From: a virus
Virus record (IMG/VR): IMGVR_UViG_3300046804_001102
Span: 1 to 35,006 of that record
Length of the DNA stretch: 35,006 nt
Strand: one strand, 5' to 3'
This document shows, in pieces, positions 5,981 through 12,547 of this stretch (the stretch's first letter is position 1; each line of letters opens with the position of its first letter). The notes below the pieces were generated by a model. The model saw nothing but the letters and a program-made list of their open reading frames with translations, did no database searches and was not told the origin of the DNA. Both the position numbers and the translations under genes were made by a program.

Positions 5981-6143
5981 AGAGTCGCGTTTGTATTTCA
6001 TGGCGACAACCGCACTTGCTTGTGCGTTTGTCGCGCTAGGTTTGTTTGGTGATGGGTACTTGCATAAGTTCGCATTGCTTGTGGGTGGTGTGTGCATAGG
6101 TCACTTGCTGACTGAAGCACTTAACTATGACGAAAGGGAATGA
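5973..6143 (+). CDS. small two-span membrane protein (56 aa)
   Basis: Start at 5973 is chosen for the AAAGGA upstream and the short overlap with the previous gene. Two hydrophobic segments (about residues 7-25, LYFMATTALACAFVALGLF, and 30-48, KFALLVGGVCIGHLLTEAL) are joined by a short GDGYLH turn, predicting a helical hairpin in the membrane with both ends on the same side. A holin-like role is conceivable, but no lysis cassette surrounds it. Confidence 0.65.
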   Translation: MDKESRLYFMATTALACAFVALGLFGDGYLHKFALLVGGVCIGHLLTEALNYDERE

Positions 6144-6144
6144 G

Positions 6145-6384
6145 ATGAATGTCACGAAGCAAGAGATGCGTGAGATCAGAGATTTAAAAAACAAAGTGGG
6201 ACAACTCATGGAGGGGGCGAACGGCTCTATGTTCATGTGTGTTCTCACTAGCCTGATAGGTGACGCGGGTGTGCAATGGCGTGAGGGTACGCCCAAGCGT
6301 GAGTTCATTGCCGAAACCGTAGAAGCAATCAGTATGTGGTACGACTGGTATGAGAAAGAAGCGGAGGAAGATGATGCTGACTAA
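6145..6384 (+). CDS. hypothetical protein (79 aa)
   Basis: AAAGGGA precedes the ATG at 6145, which is preferred over the in-frame ATG at 6127 inside the previous gene. The product begins with a charged helix (KQEMREIRDLKNKVGQLM), has a short Gly/Ser stretch, and ends in a very acidic tail (EKEAEEDDAD). No motif is recognised. It overlaps the next gene by 11 nt. Confidence 0.6.
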   Translation: MNVTKQEMREIRDLKNKVGQLMEGANGSMFMCVLTSLIGDAGVQWREGTPKREFIAETVEAISMWYDWYEKEAEEDDAD

Positions 6385-6559
6385 AGAAGAGATAGAGAAG
6401 GCGGGATATACGGTACTACCCAAGGGAGGTTGGGTAAGGCTTGATCCTGAGATAGTCCCGCACGATTGGGACGATATATGCAAAGACTTTGGTGTGGACT
6501 CAAACTGCAAAGAGGTAATCCTATGCGTATGCGGTGTGAAGGAGGTGAGTGATGAGTGA
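6374..6559 (+). CDS. hypothetical protein (61 aa)
   Basis: GCGGAGGAAG (6361-6370) gives the better spacing to ATG 6374 than to the adjacent ATG 6371. The product begins MLTKEEIEKAGYTVLPKGGW and contains three cysteines (NCKEVILCVC) near the end, which could be a metal site or chance. Family unknown. Confidence 0.55.
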   Translation: MLTKEEIEKAGYTVLPKGGWVRLDPEIVPHDWDDICKDFGVDSNCKEVILCVCGVKEVSDE

Positions 6560-6707
6560 GAAAGACTTTGTAATGGCGTGGCTACTCGCTATGCGTGCGG
6601 GTAGTTCTGAAGCAACGTTTGGTGATACACGGATAGCAAACAACATACACCAAGCACGGGCAATCTATAAACAACTAATGGAGGAATCAAATGAAACTAA
6701 CGGCTGA
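6552..6707 (+). CDS. hypothetical small protein (51 aa)
   Basis: AAGGAGGTGAGTG lies directly upstream of ATG 6552, close to a perfect Shine-Dalgarno. The peptide is helical (MSEKDFVMAWLLAMRAG...). It overlaps the preceding gene by 8 nt and the VWA gene by 17 nt. Function is unknown. Confidence 0.6.
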   Translation: MSEKDFVMAWLLAMRAGSSEATFGDTRIANNIHQARAIYKQLMEESNETNG

Positions 6708-7944
6708 ACAACGGATAGAGCGCACCCATGTGCGCCTCATGCAGAACCCTGACTTTTGTTTATTCTCTGGAATATTCATGGTTGGTAAGGTTACTGTGAC
6801 AGACAACGCAATAACTGCCAAGACCAACGGCAGAGATGTAGAGTATGGACGCGGGTTTGTAGAACTACTAACGGACAAGCAACTTGCTTTCTTGGTAGTA
6901 CACGAAGCGATGCACAAAGCGTATCGTCACTTGACTGTATGGAAGCATCTGCCTAATAAGAAGATCGCTAATCTTGCGATGGACTTTGTTATCAACTTAC
7001 AGATACGCGACACCGACCCACATGAGAAAGAGGTTGCTATGCCACGCTATCCAACAGGGCATCCGCTTGCGGGTAACTTGATGGGTTGCTATGACGAGCA
7101 GTATCGTGGTATGGACACGAAGCAAGTCTACGACTTGTTGATCGACAAGTGCAAGGGTGGTAATGACGATGGTGATAGCGAAGGTGAGGGTGAAGGGAAC
7201 GGTCCCGCCTCCGAGGGACAAACTGACAAATCGTCAGAATGTCTCGATGACCACGATTGGGAAGGCGCGCGTGAAATGACGGATGAGGAATACCAAGACT
7301 TGGAACGCGAGATCGACTCTGCATTGCGTGAGGGCTCTATGCTAGCAGGGAAGATGAAAGGTCGTGTGCCCCGTGGCATCGAAGAAATCCTGCACCCCAA
7401 GGTTGATTGGAAGGAAGCGTTGCGTGAGTTTATTAAATCAGCAACACGCGGTGGTGATCAATCATCATGGCGTAGACCTAATCGTAGATACCTAGCAAGC
7501 GACATCATCATGCCAAGTGCCCAGACATTTAAAGCCGAGTGTATTGCTATCGGGATAGACACATCAGGTTCTATTAGCGGACCCGAACTAGGTAGGTTTC
7601 TTGGAGAGATGAAATCAATCTGCGATGAGGTAGCGCCAGAGAAAGTCGAGCTGATGTATTGGGATAGCCATGTAGCAGGACACGAGACCTATGGTCGTGC
7701 TGAACAAGAGAACCTAATCAACATCACGAAGCCAAGAGGAGGTGGTGGTACTACACCCGCGTGTGTTCCTGCTTTTATGAAAGAGAAACGCATCGAACCA
7801 CAATGCACCGTCATGCTAACTGACGGTTATTTCTACGGCGATGGATGCGGTGACTGGTCGTCATCGACTGCACCAGTCTTGTGGTGCGTGGTAGGTAACA
7901 AGAACTTTGTGCCTACTGTTGGTCAAGCCGTTTGTGTGGAGTGA
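6691..7944 (+). CDS. DUF2201-type putative metallopeptidase with VWA-like domain (417 aa)
   Basis: The N-terminal part has a zinc-binding HEAMH motif (residues 71-75) in a helix context typical of the DUF2201 N-terminal putative metallopeptidase domain. A Gly/Glu/Asp-rich linker (about 150-195) follows. The C-terminal part is a VWA-like domain with a MIDAS motif DTSGS (290-294) and a later acidic LTDG. This architecture usually pairs with MoxR/CobS-type AAA+ ATPases, and such a gene lies 876 bp upstream in the same operon. The linker DNA contains palindrome copy 6, in frame and tolerated. SD GGAGG is upstream of the start. Known roles of relatives are chelatase-like or protein remodelling; the phage role is uncertain. 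Confidence 0.85.
   Translation: MKLTAEQRIERTHVRLMQNPDFCLFSGIFMVGKVTVTDNAITAKTNGRDVEYGRGFVELLTDKQLAFLVVHEAMHKAYRHLTVWKHLPNKKIANLAMDFVINLQIRDTDPHEKEVAMPRYPTGHPLAGNLMGCYDEQYRGMDTKQVYDLLIDKCKGGNDDGDSEGEGEGNGPASEGQTDKSSECLDDHDWEGAREMTDEEYQDLEREIDSALREGSMLAGKMKGRVPRGIEEILHPKVDWKEALREFIKSATRGGDQSSWRRPNRRYLASDIIMPSAQTFKAECIAIGIDTSGSISGPELGRFLGEMKSICDEVAPEKVELMYWDSHVAGHETYGRAEQENLINITKPRGGGGTTPACVPAFMKEKRIEPQCTVMLTDGYFYGDGCGDWSSSTAPVLWCVVGNKNFVPTVGQAVCVE
7215..7245. repeat. 31-bp palindrome, copy 6 (inside a coding linker)
   Basis: Arms 7215-7228 and 7232-7245 pair at 10 of 14 positions. It lies inside the VWA gene, in the low-complexity linker, where it encodes part of EGQTDKSSECL. Placement in a tolerant linker is what a mobile palindromic element would show, but an intragenic regulatory site is also possible. 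Confidence 0.7.
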
Positions 7945-7946
7945 GT

Positions 7947-8126
7947 ATGACAGACGCAGACTATTTAAAAACACTAGCCGATAGGCGCACATTGAGTGTT
8001 AACGCGCAAGCGTACAGGGAGTTGATGGAAGTGCAACGCAAACTTGAGAGGGAGATCGGGTTCAAACCATCGATGTCTCAGGTGATTGAGTATCTAGCAA
8101 ACAAAGTTAAATCGGAGGAAGTATGA
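7947..8126 (+). CDS. candidate ribbon-helix-helix protein (59 aa)
   Basis: A strand-like segment RTLSVNAQAYRELMEV is followed by a helix and a GFKPSMSQVIEYLANKV segment. This pattern (short strand, helix A, turn with G-x-[KR]-x-S, helix B) is that of small ribbon-helix-helix DNA-binding proteins. The start at 7947 has TGGAGTGAGT upstream, and its end overlaps the next gene (8123). If it binds DNA, the palindromes in this region are natural candidate targets; that is inference. Confidence 0.5.
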   Translation: MTDADYLKTLADRRTLSVNAQAYRELMEVQRKLEREIGFKPSMSQVIEYLANKVKSEEV

Positions 8127-8992
8127 CTGAAAGCATAAGCATAGCCACAAGTGCAATGATGGTGGAGTTGAACATCTCATGTTGGACTGCAAGGAAACTT
8201 GATAAGCGAGTATCCGAAGAGGTTGATTCTGCAAAGAACACGAAAGTGAAGGCGGGCAATTACCACAAGCATTTGCTAGCAGGAAATCCACATCACGAAG
8301 CCGTGATTAGATACGCGGCGTCTTGTCGCCTTTGGAATACACAGCAGACAATCCCTTGGTCGGACTCAGGTCCTCGCATCGTTACGATGGAGAATTTGTT
8401 CAACGGGGGGTATAAGAAACAATTAGACGATAGGAAGGTGGAGTTCGAGCGTCTAACTGATGTATTCATGGGTGTTTATCCTACGCTGATATCAGCGGCG
8501 GCTTTTCAACTTGGTGACTTGTTCAACAGAGAGGAGTACCCCGAACCCGAAGCGGTTGCCAAAAAGTTCAAGTTCAACTACACCCTTACGCCGATTCCAA
8601 CGGCAGGGGACTTTCGCATAGACATTGGCGAGCAAGCCAAGGCAGAGTTGGTAGCACAGTATGAGACTGCATTCAACGAGCGACTCAACCACGCTATGCG
8701 TGATGTATGGCAACGCTTGTACGAGTGCCTGACTCACATGAGCGAGAGACTAGCGAGTGATGATGAGGGTAAGCGCAAAGTGTTTCACGGCACGATACTG
8801 ACCAATGCGCGTGAGTTGATAGGTTTACTAAGCCGACTCAATATAACGAATGACCCCAAGTTGGAAGAAGCAAGACGCGACTTAAGCGCAGCTCTTGTTA
8901 ACACCGACATTGATACGCTGAAAGAGAGCGACTACATTCGTGAGAATGTGAAAGCCAAGGTTGACGATATTCTTAAACGCTTTGAATGGTAA
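8123..8992 (+). CDS. DUF3150-like protein (289 aa)
   Basis: The protein opens with MVELNISCWTARKLDKRVSEEV and continues with long helices throughout. The opening, the length and the position next to MoxR-like ATPase and DUF2201/VWA genes all fit the DUF3150 family, which in phages is often part of the same module. I rely on the N-terminal pattern and context rather than on a search. It overlaps the preceding gene as ATGA at 8123. No catalytic motif is seen; it may be a structural partner of the ATPase/VWA pair. Confidence 0.65.
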   Translation: MTESISIATSAMMVELNISCWTARKLDKRVSEEVDSAKNTKVKAGNYHKHLLAGNPHHEAVIRYAASCRLWNTQQTIPWSDSGPRIVTMENLFNGGYKKQLDDRKVEFERLTDVFMGVYPTLISAAAFQLGDLFNREEYPEPEAVAKKFKFNYTLTPIPTAGDFRIDIGEQAKAELVAQYETAFNERLNHAMRDVWQRLYECLTHMSERLASDDEGKRKVFHGTILTNARELIGLLSRLNITNDPKLEEARRDLSAALVNTDIDTLKESDYIRENVKAKVDDILKRFEW

Positions 8993-9002
8993 GGAAAAAC
9001 AC

Positions 9003-9236
9003 ATGACTATAAAGAAAGCAAAGCCCAGTGAAAGGGTTTTTAAGATATCGGGAGAAGTTATTGACCTTATGCGTAAGGCAGACCTGTTGCCTGATGAAGT
9101 AATGAACATCATGCTCAACATACTAGCGCAGTCAGCAGTAATTACTTGCTTACCAAAAGACGAGTTAGTTGAGGCTTTGATTATGGCGTATGACCTACAC
9201 CTTACCGAGCACGGTAAGAACGAAACACTTAACTAA
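9003..9236 (+). CDS. hypothetical protein (77 aa)
   Basis: ATG 9003 follows TAAGGAAAA. The product is mostly helical with a basic start (MTIKKAKPSERVFKISGEV) and a leucine-rich C-terminal half; no known motif. It lies 10 nt after the DUF3150-like gene and 9 nt before the 291-aa gene, in the same operon. Confidence 0.65.
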   Translation: MTIKKAKPSERVFKISGEVIDLMRKADLLPDEVMNIMLNILAQSAVITCLPKDELVEALIMAYDLHLTEHGKNETLN

Positions 9237-9245
9237 GGGAAACTT

Positions 9246-10121
9246 ATGACAACAGTAGATATGACAAAACTACCCTACGCGTATGACGCCAACGGGAGAT
9301 CACAGCACGCCATTATGTTTGACCTCCATGTTCTCTTGTGTGATATAGCACTTAAGAACCCAAAGGTGGAGTTCCATGCAAACGGTGCTACGCTTCGCTC
9401 GGATAGTACGAGGGAAGTTTCTGATGTTTTGGTATTCAACAACCAACAGAGGGTTGGTAGGTTGTGGCTTTCAGAAGAATACATAAGTGGCTCGCGGGTG
9501 ACTATGTATTACATTGACTCGCCTAGGATTCACCAACAACGCGGTAGTCGTAACCGAAAGAAAACCAAGCACTACAAGATAGCACTAAAGACTGCCCTCG
9601 ATGCATTCAAGGAGTATCCCACTAACGAAGTAGCAAGTAAGATGATAGAAGACGCTGTATATCAGATCAACTCTGTCGCGGGTAACGCGGCGTATGCTAT
9701 GAAAGAATCAATATCTGGTGTTAATGGTCTGGGTGCTACGCTAAATTACCTAGCAGATGTGATGGATAACGGACCGCAACATGTGCCACCTACATTACTA
9801 ACCTTGCTAGATAGCAGGTGGCGGGACAAACTTACAACGCATAAGATTGTCGCGGATATCCACAGAGAGTTCTTAAAAGGTAATGGTCTGCTAGTTAAAC
9901 TTGCAACGAGCGGGGTTATGACGGTGGTGGACTTGACAACTAAAGATGTGCTGATGATCACAGATAACTCTTATGATTTGCCTGTAGAGTATCAAGAGAA
10001 GTTGGCGATCCTCAAGATCATGGAAACCAATCAGGCAGTTCATGGTATCGGCATCAAAGTCTTAGATGATAAGACCCCACACATCTACATGACATCAGGC
10101 AAGATAGAAACAACCTGCTAA
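9246..10121 (+). CDS. hypothetical protein (291 aa)
   Basis: Full-length gene with AAGGGA upstream of its start. It is the last gene before the double terminator, so it closes the operon begun at 2293. It has a basic patch (QQRGSRNRKKTKHYK, about residues 97-111) that could contact nucleic acid; the rest is mixed alpha/beta. I do not recognise a family. Confidence 0.7.
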   Translation: MTTVDMTKLPYAYDANGRSQHAIMFDLHVLLCDIALKNPKVEFHANGATLRSDSTREVSDVLVFNNQQRVGRLWLSEEYISGSRVTMYYIDSPRIHQQRGSRNRKKTKHYKIALKTALDAFKEYPTNEVASKMIEDAVYQINSVAGNAAYAMKESISGVNGLGATLNYLADVMDNGPQHVPPTLLTLLDSRWRDKLTTHKIVADIHREFLKGNGLLVKLATSGVMTVVDLTTKDVLMITDNSYDLPVEYQEKLAILKIMETNQAVHGIGIKVLDDKTPHIYMTSGKIETTC

Positions 10122-10142
10122 TTAAATAAAGCTCTCTCCATT

Positions 10143-10182
10143 GGGACATTCGTACAATTTGTACGATTGTCCCTTTTTTTTT
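10143..10182 (+). terminator. 31-bp palindrome copy 7 with T tract, likely terminator
   Basis: The palindrome (arms 10143-10156 and 10160-10173, 13 of 14 paired) is followed directly by nine T residues (10174-10182), 22 nt past a stop codon. This is the form of an intrinsic terminator. It is the only member of the palindrome family with a long T tract, so the family may be used as RNA hairpins as well as, or instead of, DNA sites. Confidence 0.75.
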
Positions 10183-10209
10183 GCCCAACCTATTGCGTTG
10201 GGCTTTTTT
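10183..10209 (+). terminator. second intrinsic terminator
   Basis: GCCCAAC / GTTGGGC (10183-10189 and 10197-10203) form a perfect 7-bp stem with a 7-nt loop, followed by TTTTTT. Together with the T-tailed palindrome just upstream it makes a tandem terminator between two operons. Confidence 0.85.
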
Positions 10210-10212
10210 ATG

Positions 10213-10221
10213 TGCTATACT
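10213..10221 (+). promoter_or_regulatory. extended -10 promoter for the nuclease/polymerase operon
   Basis: TGC-TATACT (10213-10221) is an extended -10 element; a weak -35-like TTGCGT lies 17 bp upstream inside the terminator loop and stem. Start of transcription would be near 10228, about 19 nt before the first ATG. TATACTGTGTCAA (10216-10228) is the exact reverse complement of the first 13 bases of the promoter at 2293, which may mean a shared operator or chance. Confidence 0.55.
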
Positions 10222-10246
10222 GTGTCAACATTAAATTGAGATCACG

Positions 10247-10534
10247 ATGACGCCCGAATCAAAAATTAAGAACAGAGTAAAAAAGATTCTCGACGAGTTA
10301 GGCGTGTACTACTTTATGCCCGCTACTGGTGGGTATGGGCGTAGTGGAATCCCTGATATCGTAGGTTGCTACAAAGGAGTATTCTTCGCGATCGAATGCA
10401 AAGCGGGTAAGGGAACTACAACGGCGTTGCAAGAACGCGAATTAAAAAGAATCACAAATGCTGGAGGTATTGCATGGGTAGTAAACGAAGACAACATCAA
10501 CGAGGTAGCGACATACCTCAAAACAAAAGCGTGA
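10247..10534 (+). CDS. VRR-NUC domain nuclease (95 aa)
   Basis: A stand-alone VRR-NUC domain of the PD-(D/E)XK superfamily: E4 near the N-terminus, GIPDIVG with D37, then IECK (E50-x-K52) and a following Q62. The length is typical of phage stand-alone VRR-NUC proteins, which act as structure-specific or general DNA nucleases during replication or recombination. It is the first gene after the double terminator. The Shine-Dalgarno sequence is weak, which fits a start close to the 5' end of the mRNA. Confidence 0.9.
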   Translation: MTPESKIKNRVKKILDELGVYYFMPATGGYGRSGIPDIVGCYKGVFFAIECKAGKGTTTALQERELKRITNAGGIAWVVNEDNINEVATYLKTKA

Positions 10535-10560
10535 CCGTTCCCTCTAAAGGTGACGATGAG

Positions 10561-10737
10561 ATGCGTGGTACGCCAACGACGCGTTGCTATCCACGCACGC
10601 TAGCTGAAGCTTTCCCCCACTCTACGGAACGCGCACAATGGTTTTTTCCCCCTGAGCGTGAAATGACATGGAGTTCGTTTTTTACATGGCTTGCAGTATT
10701 TATTCTGTGGGGCTTTTTGTTTTATATCTTTGTATGA
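10561..10737 (+). CDS. small membrane-anchored phage protein (58 aa)
   Basis: The N-terminal part contains TRCYPRTLAEAFPHS, a pattern I associate with small conserved phage proteins of unknown function (RYPRTLxEAFG type). The C-terminal part is a transmembrane helix (about residues 38-57, FFTWLAVFILWGFLFYIF). Start 10561 has AAAGGTGA upstream; an alternative in-frame ATG at 10474 has a good GGAGG but would overlap the nuclease gene by 61 nt. It is coupled to the next gene by ATGA at 10734. Confidence 0.65.
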   Translation: MRGTPTTRCYPRTLAEAFPHSTERAQWFFPPEREMTWSSFFTWLAVFILWGFLFYIFV

Positions 10738-10844
10738 CGTGGCCTTTTCCAACCAAGGAGAATCCACTCAAACCTTGGACAAAGAAACAAATCAAAGAAT
10801 ATGAAGAGCAACAACGCGCCAAACTACCAGAGGCACCACTATGA
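10734..10844 (+). CDS. small hypothetical protein (36 aa)
   Basis: An ATGA overlap at its start and another at its end (10841) place this frame exactly between two genes. The product, MTWPFPTKENPLKPWTKKQI followed by a charged helix, is a short basic/proline-rich peptide. Precise coupling at both ends supports it being real. Function unknown. Confidence 0.6.
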   Translation: MTWPFPTKENPLKPWTKKQIKEYEEQQRAKLPEAPL

Positions 10845-11050
10845 CACCAGAAGATGAAGAGTTCAACCGCATAGAGATGGAGTCTCGCATCAAACAAGAG
10901 TACATCAGGTCTATGCGTAAAAAAGTTGACGATGACTTTGACGCTGAGTATGCAAAGACTATGACGGGACTCATGGAAGAACTAGCCGTGGCTCGGATGT
11001 TGATACGCGAGTTGGGTGACAGATTGGCAAAACTGGAGGGGAAAAAATGA
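10841..11050 (+). CDS. coiled-coil protein (69 aa)
   Basis: Almost entirely charged helix with heptad-like leucine/methionine spacing toward the end (TGLMEELAVARMLIRELGDRLAKLEG), so probably a coiled-coil dimer. ATGA overlaps at both ends (10841 and 11047). Function unknown. Confidence 0.65.
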   Translation: MTPEDEEFNRIEMESRIKQEYIRSMRKKVDDDFDAEYAKTMTGLMEELAVARMLIRELGDRLAKLEGKK

Positions 11051-11508
11051 GTACGCCACAAGAATACTGGGACGTGTGTCTCATAAAGACATGGCGCAAC
11101 ATAGGCACGTTTAAAGATGCGTGTAATATGTTTAAGGACATTGTGGGTAAGTGGCCCGATGAATGTGACCCACCGCTACTACGCTACCCGACAATTTTTG
11201 TACCTTACGGTGTTCAGATGCAATACTTTGTTGCAAGCTTCTTACCCAAGATGAGCGATTGGTTATGGTCGCACCCTCCCGATAAGGATGTAGAGTTGCT
11301 ACGCAAGGTGTCTAAATCTAAATACACCACGGCTAAAAAACGTGTGCCAACACAAGACGATAAAGAACGAGCAAAGATTGGTAGAGAGCATAGAAAAGAC
11401 AGAGAGTTACGCACATTAAGAACTGAAAAGTACAGCACGAGAAACAGTGCTACAGATTGGAACGTAATCAAACCTGCTGGTAAGTATAGAGGAGGGGTAC
11501 GTAGATGA
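11047..11508 (+). CDS. hypothetical basic protein (153 aa)
   Basis: Begins MSTPQEYWDVCLIKTWRN; the first half is Trp/Tyr/Pro-rich and looks folded. From about residue 95 on it is strongly basic (KYTTAKKRVPTQDDKERAKIG, then many Arg/Lys/Glu). It could bind nucleic acid through this tail, but no domain is recognised. Coupled on both sides (ATGA at 11047 and 11505). Confidence 0.65.
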   Translation: MSTPQEYWDVCLIKTWRNIGTFKDACNMFKDIVGKWPDECDPPLLRYPTIFVPYGVQMQYFVASFLPKMSDWLWSHPPDKDVELLRKVSKSKYTTAKKRVPTQDDKERAKIGREHRKDRELRTLRTEKYSTRNSATDWNVIKPAGKYRGGVRR

Positions 11509-11690
11509 GAAAACCAATAGGGCTCACCGCGCCATACCGCGAAGATGACGATGACATACAGGACTACAAGAAGCTTTGGGTTGGGTTGACGGATGAGGAA
11601 ATAAATAAGTTTGCCGACATGCTTGACGATGATTATCGTTTTGCTGTTTTTAAAAAAATAGAACAATTACTAAAGGAGAAGAACACATGA
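11505..11690 (+). CDS. 'GLT' family small protein 1 (61 aa)
   Basis: Carries the block WVGLTDEEINKF and ends FKKIEQLLKEKNT. The next two genes share the same two blocks, so these are tandem paralogs. The type WVGLT-x-E ... F-x-x-A-I-E-x-x-L-K-E-K-N is one I associate with many environmental phages; no function is known to me. The end of the gene (TAAAGGAGAAGAACACATGAC) doubles as the ribosome binding site and start of the next gene. Confidence 0.7.
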   Translation: MRKPIGLTAPYREDDDDIQDYKKLWVGLTDEEINKFADMLDDDYRFAVFKKIEQLLKEKNT

Positions 11691-12007
11691 CACCGACTGA
11701 AATACACAACATCTGGTTGCATATGTCAGGCAAGTCAGAGGGAATCATGGAGGCTGGTGGAGAGTCAGACTTCCCTGTGTTGTTTGCCACGGCAATATTG
11801 CAGTACGACCGCATGGAGCGAGGCGCAGACAACCTTGACCGCATGAGCAAGCCAAACAAACGACCACTGCCAAAAGAATGGGTTGGGCTGACGGCGTATG
11901 AACAATCTTTTGTTTATGACCAAGTCAAACAGATTGTTGACAGCAAGCCGTTTTGGGTGAGGTTTGCAGATGCCATCGAAGCCAAACTTAAGGAGAAGAA
12001 CACATGA
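11687..12007 (+). CDS. 'GLT' family small protein 2 (106 aa)
   Basis: The C-terminal half has WVGLTAYEQSFVYDQVKQI and ends FADAIEAKLKEKNT, matching its neighbours. The N-terminal half (MTPTEIHNIWLHMSGK...) is extra. A 19-bp stretch around its stop and the next start is identical to the stretch around its own start, so tandem duplication through this junction is likely. Function unknown. Confidence 0.7.
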   Translation: MTPTEIHNIWLHMSGKSEGIMEAGGESDFPVLFATAILQYDRMERGADNLDRMSKPNKRPLPKEWVGLTAYEQSFVYDQVKQIVDSKPFWVRFADAIEAKLKEKNT

Positions 12008-12228
12008 CCTGTTCTAACTGCGAATACCACAAGAACCGAGCCGCGAGGTGGAGAGCAGAAGCGTATAAACAGTCGGGGCATGATGTGATTGAACTGCCCC
12101 CGCCAATAGGACTAACTCTTCAAGAGGTATCCGATATATGGGACAGCATGGGTACTTGGAACAGCACTAGCGCACAGCACTTCTACAACGCTATTTGGAA
12201 AGCAATCAGGGAAAAGAACAATGTTTGA
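12004..12228 (+). CDS. 'GLT' family small protein 3 with N-terminal CxxC (74 aa)
   Basis: Third tandem member: IGLTLQEVSDIWDSM in the middle and FYNAIWKAIREKNN at the end. Here an N-terminal CSNCEYHKNRAARWRAEAYKQ segment, with one CxxC, replaces the N-terminal regions of the others. The whole looks like a fixed C-terminal module with exchangeable N-termini. ATGA overlap at the start; 8-nt overlap with the next gene. Confidence 0.65.
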   Translation: MTCSNCEYHKNRAARWRAEAYKQSGHDVIELPPPIGLTLQEVSDIWDSMGTWNSTSAQHFYNAIWKAIREKNNV

Positions 12229-12547
12229 TGATGTACCACTACTAAACAAAGAACGTGACAAGTCATGGGAAGCGTTTATCAAACGCAAAGATGTGAAGAA
12301 GATGTTCTCAGAAGAAGGCTTTGGCTTTCCACTAGACCGTGGTTACTACGACCTATGGTGCATTGCTTGGGCGAAGGCTTGGGACAAGGGGTTTCACGAA
12401 GGGAGAGAATTAAATGAGAAAACTAATACACAAGTAAGAAACGAAACATTAGATGAGGTAGCTAGAGAATTAGAAAGACTAACTATCGCGTTTGGAGTAG
12501 ACACAGTGCATAGCTTCATGGTTCTTATAAAGGATATGAAGAAATGA
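12221..12547 (+). CDS. hypothetical protein (108 aa)
   Basis: Starts MFDDVPLLNKERDKSWEAF and contains a Trp-rich helix (YYDLWCIAWAKAWDKGFHEG) and a charged C-terminal helix. No recognised domain. It overlaps its neighbours by 8 nt upstream and 4 nt (ATGA) downstream. Confidence 0.65.
   Translation: MFDDVPLLNKERDKSWEAFIKRKDVKKMFSEEGFGFPLDRGYYDLWCIAWAKAWDKGFHEGRELNEKTNTQVRNETLDEVARELERLTIAFGVDTVHSFMVLIKDMKK

Noticed and set aside
5973-6143. Holin
   Set aside because: Two membrane spans fit a class II holin, but there is no endolysin or spanin gene nearby and the gene sits in an early-type operon.
7947-8126. Antitoxin of a toxin-antitoxin pair
   Set aside because: The RHH pattern would allow it, but the neighbouring genes are the VWA protein and a 289-aa DUF3150-like protein, neither a toxin of known type.
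10474-10560. Upstream start (ATG 10474 with GGAGG) for the 58-aa membrane protein
   Set aside because: It would overlap the VRR-NUC domain by 61 nt and add a low-quality N-terminus; the downstream start puts the YPRTLAEAF block near the N-terminus, as in similar proteins. It remains possible.
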